Positions 25,770 through 34,041 of a stretch of 64,000 nt of DNA are shown piece by piece. The position numbers and the translations under genes are program-made. Positions within the stretch are counted from its first letter, which is position 1; the number at the start of each line of letters is the position of its first letter. Below the pieces are notes generated by a model. It was not told where the DNA came from, did not search any database, and saw only the letters and a program-made list of their open reading frames with translations. Origin of the DNA: Neodontobutis hainanensis (lineage: Eukaryota; Chordata; Actinopteri; Gobiiformes; Odontobutidae); contig JALDNG010000829.1 of NCBI GenBank assembly GCA_024349245.1, positions 1 to 64,000 on the forward strand, written 5' to 3'.

Positions 25770-25877
25770 CAATCAGACCCGAGTAGGCAAGCAGACAGTC
25801 CGTAGTTCTCCTTCAGACATCCTGTCATGGAGCGAGGTTCAGGCTGGCAGTTTGCAAAGAAATCTGCCAGGCGTGAC
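25770..25877 (-). CDS. gfra1: GDNF family receptor alpha-1, domain 3 exon with a 2-base deletion
   Basis: Internal exon that begins by completing the split Arg codon and reads SRLADFFANCQPEPRS, MTGCLKENY, and in a shifted frame DCLLAYSGLI. This is domain 3 of GFRA1. The acceptor is GTGCTGCAG|G and the donor ATTG|GTGAGTT, both canonical. The family exon is 110 bases; this one is 108. Two bases are missing at the codon after ENY (around 25801), where GFRA1 proteins have ENYADC. Without a correction the downstream half of the exon is read out of frame. This may be an assembly error or a true inactivating mutation; the flanking codons are otherwise well conserved. Confidence 0.9.
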
Positions 25878-26589
25878 CTGCAGCACACAAACACAGTGGG
25901 AAACACTTGAAATACAGCTCTGCATGAGAAAGTCAAATGACCAAAGTGACTGGAACGAGCAGCAAAATGACCAGTCTAATGAGTCCACGCTGGAAGTCAT
26001 TTCTCTCAATGTAATTATCCTTGCAAATGAGCGCTCCAGCCGAGTGAGATGACCCTCTTATGTCTGCTGCCACTGCTTTATATCCAGAGAATGAGCAAGG
26101 CCGAGGACTGTTCTGTTCCATTTCCTTCACAAATGTTTGTTTACAGTGATGCCACAGGTGCAACAGCATGTGAAATTAAAATGGAGTTTGGATGCTGTGA
26201 GAATTCACTCCTGAGGTCAGACAGAGGATGGAATTCTTCAGACAAATTAAACTAAAATGACAATAGTCTATTTATGTATCTAGATAACCACCACCACAAT
26301 AATAGGAAATGTCAAATGGCTAAATTTTCCAAGCATTGAAGCAGACAAAACATGAAATAGGTGCAAAAGAATGTGAATTCTTACTATAAAGTAATCATTT
26401 GAGACAACATCTATAGACAGATACAAATTCTTATACTTGTTCACTGCACTGCCTGACACAATAGACCAATAGGGATCTACATGAATAAAAACAAATATAC
26501 CATTACCATGCTATATTTTCTCAAATGATGCTCGTTGCTGCTCAAATGCGTTTAGGCCTAAAACCTCTCACTTTCTGTAAATTGTTGGG

Positions 26590-27402
26590 CTGTCTTGCAG
26601 CTTCTTGAACTGCACGTTTGCACAGTCTCATTGAGCCACTCCCAGAGTGGCTCAATGAGACTGAGATGGCCAGTCCAGAACCTTCACCTTATGCTGCTTT
26701 AACCAATGACAGGTCGACTTGGCCTTGTGCTTGGGATTGTTGTCATGTTGGAACGTCCATGCCCCATGCGCAGCTTCCGTGCTAATGAGTGCAAATCTTT
26801 CTCTAGTATTTTATGATAAAATAATTCATTCATCTTTTCCTGTGCCTTTGTAGCTCAAACATCCATGTTTCACAGTAGGAATAGTGTACCTTTCATCATA
26901 GGCCTTGTTGACTCCTCTCCAAATGTAATGTTTATGATTGTGGCCAAAAGTTCAGTTTAACCATGCAGCCCATTTTTTCAGGTGCCTCATTATTGTGTGT
27001 CTTGACACAGCCACAACACCTTTTTTAGAGAGTCTTGTATTTCAGAGTTATTTATAGGTTTTTCTTTGCATCTCAAACAATTTTCCTGGCTGTTCTGGCT
27101 GAAATTTTTGTTGATCAACCTGACCGTAGTTTGGTTTCAACAGAATCCCTAATTTTCCACTTTATAATTAGAGTATGAACACTGATGATTAGAATTCTCA
27201 ATTCCTTGGATATCTTTTTATAGTCCTTTCCTGTTTTTTACAGTTCAATTACCTTTTCCTGCAGATACTTTGACAATTCTTTTGCTTTTCCAATGATACA
27301 GAATACAGAAATGTCTGTGCAGCACTGGATGAAAGGGTCTGTCAGGAGCCCAGAAATTCACTGACCTTTTATACTCACACTCTGATTACAAGCAAACAGA
27401 TC
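26590..27402 (-). pseudogene. Tc1-like transposase relic, coding part
   Basis: Read on the minus strand it gives an N-terminal helix-turn-helix region (KAKELSKYLQEKVIEL, a stop, KTGKDYKKISKELRI), then SVETKLRSG and STKISARTARKIV, and late in the protein [14 protein letters not shown] with the second catalytic Asp, followed by VLDWPSQS. Stops and frameshifts are frequent. After WPSQS the conserved IEPLW segment lies within a perfect 18-base inverted duplication (26624-26662). The 3' terminal repeat is not found. The 5' non-coding end of the same element resumes at 29143, after a DIRS insertion. Confidence 0.88.
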
Positions 27403-29140
27403 GTCTCGGGTTACTTGACTGTAACCCTGTTCCCTTAAAAAGCGGAACGAGATGCTGCGTTATTGCTACGCTATTGGAAAACATTCTTTGTGTGACCGGT
27501 TGTGAAGCATGTGTGTCAAACACGCCAAGAATTGGCTTATAATACCTCGGTTTGTGACGCAGCTCATCAGCGGCAGCTGTGTGATTGCGCGCACCTGAAC
27601 AGAGGGTATAAGAACACGTGACGCGGAAGCATCTTCAGGTCAACTTTGTCTGAAGAGCGCCTGGACACTCCTAGTGCGGTATTGCAGCATCTCATTCCCG
27701 CTTTTTAAGGGAACAGGGTTACAGTCAAGTAGCCCAAGACGCCCTATCAAAAGCTACACTCGATGCTGCGTAGCATTACGCTATGAAGAACGAGAATACC
27801 AACGCCGCCGCACTCTAAGTGTCTGGACGCCTCGGGTTGTAAAGTGTGCACAAACACAAACGAAGTCTCAAACACAATTTTGGGATGATGACTCAAGGAC
27901 ATGCGAGCCCGGAGCCATTGCGGCCAATAGCACGGGCCGTCTGTTTAGTTGCACGGAGAGAGAGGTCTGTGGCAAGGCGTAGCTCAGAAAACGTGTCCTC
28001 GTCCACAGTACCCCCTGTGCTCAAATCTTTGAGCAGCTCAGCCTGGTATGCCTGCAAAACCGCCCAACCAGTGATGACGTGAACCGGCATGGCTTGTAGG
28101 GGAGTGTAGGTTATCTCAGGAGGACGATGTCCCGGGGAGAAATAGCCATAGCGCTCTTCCACCTGTGCGCCCACGATAGTCGAATAAATCGACGAAGGCA
28201 CAAAAACACAGGACGAGTAGGGCTTATTCCATGAGCGTGCCAGCTCCTCATGAAGGTCCCCGAAGAAGGGGAGAGACCGCTGCTGTGATCCCTCCCCTTG
28301 GCCACCTGACAGAAACCTGTCATCCAGTTTAGAGTATTTAGGGGGGCCCTGCTCCTGAGGCCACTCAATATTCAGCCGCGCCACTGCTCTCGTAACCACC
28401 TCGAGCAGCTCCTCAAATGCAGCGTCAGAGCAGGAAGAGCACTCCGAGGCTGAGGCGCCCCCAGAAGCCAGGGATGAGGCTTCATCAAATGCCTCATCTG
28501 GTGAGAGCGCAAGGGACATAGGACTATCTGATCCCTGCGCCTCAGCCAGATCAACACGTGAACCCCACGACCGGAGTGGGGAGGCGGCTAGCTCCTCTTT
28601 AAAGAAAGCCATCCGGGCACGTAGGATCTTAGTAGGCAAAAAATCATAGTGCTCCCACTCCCCAGAAAGTCTGAGAGCCGCGCGTGTTCTTCCCCATACA
28701 CTCAAAACAAAATTCATGCTGATCATCGTCAGCAATCTGCCTCTAGCACAGAGGAACACATTTTTCATGACCCCAGCCATAATACTTATTTATTTATTTA
28801 AATGTACTGTTTGTTTCAGAAAGGGATTTACTTATTCACTCCTCTTTCTTTTCTTAGTATTATTATTTTTCGTACTGGCACAGAGAGTAGGTTTGCTCAC
28901 ACTTCACACAATGCGATCTGAAGACAAACAAACCTGAAGACGATCCCGCGTCATGTGTTCTTATACCCTCTGTTCAGGTGCACGCAATCACACAGCTGCC
29001 GCTGATGAGCTGCGTCACCAACCGAGGTATTATAAGCCAATTCTTGGCGTGTTTGACATACGTGCTTCACAACCGGTCACACAAAGAATGTTTCCCCATA
29101 GCGTAATGCTACGCAGCATCGAGTGTAGCTTTTGATAGGG
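27403..29140 (-). mobile_element. Compact DIRS-type retrotransposon inserted in a Tc1 relic
   Basis: A 1.74 kb element with inverted terminal repeats: about 210 bases at 27430-27638 recur inverted at 28935-29146 (shared GTGTGACCGGTTGTGAAGCA and CAGCGGCAGCTGTGTGATTG). At about 27690-27790 lies an internal complementary region: GGGTTACAGTCAAGTAGCCC is the complement of the left terminus, and next to it CCCTATCAAAAGCTACACTC is the complement of the right terminus. That junction is diagnostic of DIRS elements and places the ends at 27403 (GTCTCGGGTTAC) and about 29140 (TTTTGATAGGG). The order on the minus strand is terminal repeat, gag, internal complementary region, terminal repeat. Reverse transcriptase, RNase H and tyrosine recombinase are absent, so it could only move with help from another copy. 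Confidence 0.9.
27893..28780 (-). CDS. DIRS gag-like protein, C-terminally truncated
   Basis: An uninterrupted 295-residue frame, starting MAGVMKNVFLCARGR. It matches the first protein of fish DIRS elements: HYDFLPTKILRARMAFFKEE, an acidic serine-rich middle, FEELLEVVTRAVARLNIEWP, SKLDDRFLSGG, RSLPFFGDLHEELARSWNKP, VFVPSSIYSTIVGAQ, then WAVLQAYQAELLKDL and LRLATDLSLRATKQTARAIG. The family continues further; here it stops after 12 unrelated codons, where the element is deleted. Cysteines usual near the start (CV.C...CEHCDF) are replaced by Ser, Trp and Tyr, so the zinc-binding-like motif is lost. It presumably served in particle formation; whether it is expressed is unknown. Confidence 0.88.
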   Translation of the reverse strand: MAGVMKNVFLCARGRLLTMISMNFVLSVWGRTRAALRLSGEWEHYDFLPTKILRARMAFFKEELAASPLRSWGSRVDLAEAQGSDSPMSLALSPDEAFDEASSLASGGASASECSSCSDAAFEELLEVVTRAVARLNIEWPQEQGPPKYSKLDDRFLSGGQGEGSQQRSLPFFGDLHEELARSWNKPYSSCVFVPSSIYSTIVGAQVEERYGYFSPGHRPPEITYTPLQAMPVHVITGWAVLQAYQAELLKDLSTGGTVDEDTFSELRLATDLSLRATKQTARAIGRNGSGLACP

Positions 29141-29142
29141 AA

Positions 29143-29441
29143 CACAGGTGAAGATGGTTACCTTTAGTAGTAGTAGTAACATTCAAACCTGTTTGTGTCA
29201 CGTGTGCATGTTATCAGGCCAAAACCACCAGGGTATGAAAACTTTATATCAGGCACATTTGGTTAGTTTCTGCTGTCATTATAAAAAAAAAGTAAACCCA
29301 ATTGTTTGACAATAAATGGCTTCACACAACCACTAACGATGAATGAAGAATAAAAAAAAAAAAATATGAACTCAAAAGAATGAGTTCATATTATCTGAAA
29401 AATCACAAATTCTGATATATAAACTTATGAGCACAACTGTA
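29143..29441 (-). mobile_element. Tc1-like transposon, 5' end with terminal repeat
   Basis: CACAGGTGAAGATGGTTACC, GTGCATGTTATCAGGCC, ATAAATGGCTTCACACAACC and AAACTTATGAGCACAACTGTA continue the Tc1 element interrupted at 27402 (AAGCAAACAGATC). The end at 29441 is the Tc1 terminal repeat, TACAGTTGTGCTCATAAG on the other strand. The order and spacing match the usual leader of this fish Tc1 family once the DIRS insert is removed. Confidence 0.85.
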
Positions 29442-31096
29442 CGTAAATTATATTAAAAAAAATACACACAGTATCTATTAGTCTACGTTGGTAGAAATAA
29501 GTTCTCACACCTCCCCATTAAAGCTGTAACCTATTTTCATTGTTGTGAAAAACTACAATGCTGTCAATCTATGTTTATGTGAAGCAGTGTTGTGTAATGC
29601 ATTACATCACTCACATCTAAGAGGAGAAAAAACAGTGCACCAGTCAAAGATACACAGCCTTGTTTCTGGTTAAAAAAACCTTCTCAAACAAGTGTAATGA
29701 CAAACTGTCTCTGCAGCGTTACAAAAGCAAGTTTGTAAAGTTCCGACCTGTCGTACACACCCCTCACTCTCATCCTGATGGGGTGTGGAGTGAAGCAGCG
29801 CTGGGTGCAGTTAGAGTTGTCAGCAGCAGTATACTCCAGCTGACATATGGTGAGGGAGCTCCTGCAAATGCACAGTTTTAATCTTTCGGCGCTGACTGAC
29901 AAATGGACTGGGAGTGAGCCCTGCTGCAGTGAGTCCTGTTGTTGGGCCCTGAGCGTATGTCTGACACATCCACAGGGCTGCATGTGAGGAGGAAGAATGA
30001 GGCTGGGCAGAGGAGGCAAACCTTTGGCTTAGGTTACATCCACACTAATGCATTTTCATTTGAAAACGCCACAAAACAGAGACAAGCAATTTTAAAAAAA
30101 GGAAAATCAGCAGCCTTTCTGTTTTAACTTTCCTACAAAGTTGTGTCAACTTTATGTGAAAAATGGACCAACATGTTGCGTTGACTTTTAAAAATGCAAC
30201 AACCGTGAAAAGAGGACAAGGACCACAGAGCAGCAATCGTTGTGAGGCACTACTTTTTATTTTCATTATGTTGTTAATGTGTGCAGCTAAGATTTACTAA
30301 GAGGCCACTTACACAACAATGCCTTTCACTGGAAAAAAGCCTTCTGAGAATTTGTTTAAACAGGGACGACATTCACACGCCACAGAAATGCAAACTTTTC
30401 AGATTGACAACCACTGAGTTGTTGTTTAAACTACAAATATGGCAACCTCAGTGATCCTCAGCTAGGAAGATATAATGTCCCACAGTTAGGGTCCCAGCTG
30501 TCAGCAAACAGCACTATAACAACAATGTCAACAATTAAAACAAACACGTGTGGATAAGTACAATGATTTTGTGCTTCAAAAGCCTGTGATCTAATTATAT
30601 AGTATTAGTTTTAAACAAAATACACAACGTGGCTAAGAGTTCATCAACGCTACTAAAAAAATCCCACTAGATTTAAAAAGTCTCTCATGGAGTGGACCTC
30701 CACCATTTCTCTTCATAGCTGTCCATATCCTTATATACTTGTGAATGTAGATCATTTTGACAATGCTACCAGTCAGCATTTGCATTTTGACATTGTGTCC
30801 CTAAAATTGTACCAGGATTTTGTCTCAGCCACAAAACTACCTCCCGTCACAGCACCAAACAGCACTGTCTCTTTAAGCCTAGATGCATCTGAGAGCAGCT
30901 GTGTGGCAGAGCATTGTCACTGATGAACCGCAGACACAACATGACACACAAAGTGTAATAAAACTATTCTAGCCAATGTACTATTTAACCATACAGAGTT
31001 TTCAATTAGTTTTAATTTAATGTGATTTTTCTTACAACATTAAACTTTAATAATTGTCTAAGTTAAATAATATGGTTTTGTAATGTGCAAAGCTGA

Positions 31097-31541
31097 AAAA
31101 TGGCACATTGTAACTTTTGGCAACTAGATGGCACAGATTCCTCGACAGACAATATGTGTTGTTTGTTTTTGAGAGAAAACTATCCAAAACCTTTACAGAC
31201 CCTACCTTCTGTAAAGGTGGGGTCATTTTAGTGCATTTTGTACAAAAACTCTGCTAGTGTCCAGTGTACCGGCCTATTTCTGCTCCCTCTGTTTGAGCTG
31301 CTTAGCGTGTCTCTCAGGAGAGGTCTTTCCCAGAAGCATGAAGAACAATAGTCCCTCCCTGCGGGGCCAGGATGCCCCTGCCAAAACATTTGTGGGACTT
31401 GGAATAAATAATAGGTTAAATAAAAATTTATAAATTTACCAATTGTGTGTCTCATAATTATTAAATTAATACAGGAATGTATATTTTGTAATTTAAAGTT
31501 ACATGTTACTACTAGCTAAAAGTTACACAGTGCCACTTTAA
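31097..31541. mobile_element. TTAA-ended MITE, copy 2
   Basis: It begins near ATGGCACATTGTAACTTTTG and ends CTAAAAGTTACACAGTGCCA followed by CTTTAA at 31541. Shared internal words with copy 1 are AACTAGATG, TTGTTTTTGAGAG and CTCTGCTAGTGTCCAGTGTA. It is longer than copy 1 because of internal sequence between 31300 and 31480. Confidence 0.75.
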
Positions 31542-31859
31542 TATCTGGCCATAAGTATGTCAAGCCGCTGGTGTAATATTTGCTGCCACACCTCCATCTA
31601 AAGTGCTGCTGCAGTTGCATCCGCAGTAGGTGCTAGTGGTGTGGCTGCAGTAAAACAAAACAAAACGAAACAAATAAAAAAAACTTTTAGTAGTGTGGAC
31701 ATAGCCTGAATGTGCTTGTGTCAGCCTGCAGGCTGTTAAGAGAGGGACTCCAGGCTTGGGTCCAAATGGAGCTCATTTATGAGGCCTAATGCTTCCATTT
31801 AATCCCAAAGAGCTACAGCACTACTGTCTCTGGGCCCCAGATACACACACACGCACACT

Positions 31860-31901
31860 CGCACGCATGTGCGCACGCGCGTGCACACACACACACACAC
31901 A
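31860..31901. repeat. Alternating purine-pyrimidine tract, (CA)n with CG core
   Basis: A 42-base strictly alternating run with CGCACGCATGTGCGCACGCG and then GTGCACACAC repeats. Such tracts favour Z-DNA. Confidence 0.9.
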
Positions 31902-32182
31902 GCGGGTGATGTCAGCTGTCATTCACTCAGACTTTTCCCACAGCTTTAATACACTCTAATGTGTTTTGAGACACTGGAGAAAGTTTAGGATTATGATTTT
32001 GGAAACACAAACTACCATATGGACAAAATTTATAATGCAAACAGACTTTTCTGCAACCAAAAGTATTTTAAACAACTTCAACTTCAAAAGTGATACAGTG
32101 CAATTTAAGATTTGCTCTCTCTTATTACCAAAATATGTCCTGTCTGCAGCAGGATTTGATTGCCAGACTCTGAATGTCCTAC

Positions 32183-32355
32183 CTGCAGATGTAGTTGTTC
32201 TTGCAGCTGGCCTGCAGTTCTAGACAGTTGGGCTTCTGCTTCTCTTCGTACGAGCAGACCGGAACAATGGTCTGACGTCTGCGCTCTGAACATGCTGTCT
32301 GGTCTCGGAGCGGGCAGGAGCAGAACAGCATGCCATAGCTGTGTTTGGGAGGAAC
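32183..32355 (-). CDS. gfra1: GDNF family receptor alpha-1, exon spanning end of domain 2 and start of domain 3
   Basis: Internal exon of 173 bases encoding 57 residues plus two bases of an Arg codon. It reads [14 protein letters not shown], then an acidic/cysteine stretch [19 protein letters not shown], then [15 protein letters not shown]. The [15 protein letters not shown] segment is the hallmark bridge between domains 2 and 3 of GFR-alpha proteins. [16 protein letters not shown] agrees better with GFRA1 than with GFRA2 (where this part is DLRGVCRTDHLCR). The acceptor is CCTTAG|GTT and the donor TGCAG|GTAGGA. It starts in phase 0 and is split in the last codon (AG|G), which the next exon completes. 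The frame is open and no residue expected of the family is missing. Confidence 0.93.
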
Positions 32356-33307
32356 CTAAGGGGCATAAGCATTACACACATGTCACGTGGTTGGTTGATA
32401 ACACCTTTACCTTTCAATCTTCTAAATCTTTGTGTTGTATTGTCTTGTTTGCCTCGCTGCAAGAAGAATTCTCTACAGTTTATTCCAATTTTCTACTTTT
32501 TGAAAGTCAAAAGATTCTCCAGAGCTTCTTTTATAAAAGTTCAGAGCAGAGAAGCAGTTTCTAAACTAGTGTTTTGTGGACCCATTTTTCAAAAGGCCAA
32601 AAGAATTGTGACCCATCTTTTGATTGAGTGTTATTTGGTGGGTTTTTTGTTTAATTTCCTCCTATTATTTAGAATGTTTTTTTTATTAAACTGTATGTTA
32701 TATAATTATATTTTATATTATTTTGTAAATGGTCAAAATAGAATTAAAATAATCATAATTTGCCCTTTAATAGAATACCAAGCTGCTATTAAATTCTGTT
32801 ATGTGTCAACAGACCCAACACGATCAGAATTTCATCATAGTTTTATCACAAACAATAAAAAACTTGCTTAAGGCTGTCCACAAAAAAATCTGTGCAGCAA
32901 CTACAGAAAACAAATAATGGATCTCACTTTTATTAACAATGTCGTGTTTTGGTTGGACTTATTCATTTCGTTACCAGTTAAGGGGCTGTCATGAGCGCTG
33001 GGATGTAATTATAATGCTTCACATCGTTTTATTTTTTGCACTATATGACATAGAAAGCAAAAATAAATCTTTCATGCGTCATTCCTAAATCAATCTCAGA
33101 GCTGTTTGTGAACCCTGAACAAAAGGGCTTGTGTGATTATTTATTGTGAATTTGACAACCAATCTAACTTACCCTCCTCTGAATGAGTTTTCTATTTGTG
33201 ATGGACATCGGGCTTTTATCAGATATCAGTCATTTGGAAAAACTACCGGCGGAGAATGTGCTTTTTTATTGTGGTTGTTTGATAAGCTCGCATCTGAAAT
33301 GGCTTGC
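32356..33307 (-). other. gfra1 intron with GC-AG ends
   Basis: A 952-base intron between the two domain 2 exons. Donor AAG|GCAAGC, acceptor CCTTAG. No element recognised inside; AT-rich, with several poly-T stretches. Confidence 0.85.
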
Positions 33308-33486
33308 CTTGTCGAAGAACTGCCGCAGGGCCTTGTGGCACTTCCTCTTGTTGCAGACCTCGGCAGTGGACACACGGCTGGTGCAGGGGCTGATGTAGGC
33401 CGAGCGGTACTTCTTGCAAGTGTCATTCAGGTTGCACGCCTTGGCAGCGTTCAGACAGTTGTTCTCTCGGGCTACCGCAGGCTCAC
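33308..33486 (-). CDS. gfra1: GDNF family receptor alpha-1, exon encoding start of cysteine-rich domain 2
   Basis: Internal coding exon of a GPI-anchored co-receptor that binds GDNF and presents it to the RET kinase at the cell surface. The translation contains NNCLNAAKACNLNDTCKKY, then SPCTSRVSTAEVCNKRKC and HKALRQFFDK, which is the conserved opening of domain 2 with its cysteine spacing. These match GFRA1 and GFRA2 as known families; later exons decide for GFRA1. The acceptor is a pyrimidine-rich tract ending TTCTCAG. The exon starts inside a codon (one base comes from the upstream exon) and ends in phase 0 after FFDK. The donor reads AAG|GCAAGC, so it is GC rather than GT; the next exon continues exactly with VPPKHSYG, which fixes this boundary. 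The frame is open throughout. Exons upstream (signal peptide, domain 1) are not in the window. Confidence 0.93.
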
Positions 33487-34006
33487 CTGAGAATACAAAG
33501 AAGGAATGAACAATTTCTGGCACGGTGCCAAATACAAAACAATAACCTAATGACAAGGCAGAAATTTGATCTAATCAACCACTGGACAATCAAGACAATG
33601 TTGTGTTTAGAATAAGCGTGAGAATCAGCAAAGTTAAATTGAAAACTGATGACTATATACTAAATGCAAGGGCAACTGTGCAAGTTTAGCTTTCATCAAA
33701 TCTATTTTGAGCAGGAGTTGTAATAAGATCTATTTTATTTCATTACCATCTTCATTACCGTTAAAACCCTAACCTCTATTGACTGTGATTGTGAAAAGAC
33801 TAATACATTATTCCTAAATGTGGATTAAATCTTTTTGTTTGGATTTCATTGTGATTGTAGAATTTTATGTAAAAATTAAAGTTTGTGTGGCTATAGTCAT
33901 AATGTGTGGTCGTATGTTCATGGCTGCAATAGCCATGTTAGTGCCGCTAGTTAACATGGCCAGCAGTAGAGCGGACACCAGAATGGTTTTATCATTTTTA
34001 TAACCA

Positions 34007-34041
34007 TTTTGAATAACCAGCAAAGTGCTGGTTATTCAAAA
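34007..34041. repeat. Perfect hairpin, 16-base arms, 3-base loop
   Basis: TTTTGAATAACCAGCA, loop AAG, then the exact inverse TGCTGGTTATTCAAAA. No element family is recognised around it. Confidence 0.95.

Larger units (their letters stand above)
25878..32182 (-). other. gfra1 intron between the domain 2/3 exon and domain 3
   Basis: A 6.3 kb intron (GTAGGA donor, GTGCTGCAG acceptor). It contains a Tc1 relic split by a DIRS element (26590-29441), a TTAA-ended MITE (31097-31541), and a purine-pyrimidine alternating tract (31860-31901). Between 29442 and 31096 I see no gene or recognisable repeat. Confidence 0.75.

Noticed and set aside
32341..32871. 176-codon plus-strand frame
   Set aside because: It begins antisense to a gfra1 exon and continues through AT-rich intron sequence; hydrophobic residues reflect T-rich codons.
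33146..33490. 114-codon plus-strand frame
   Set aside because: Antisense shadow of the gfra1 exon at 33308-33486.
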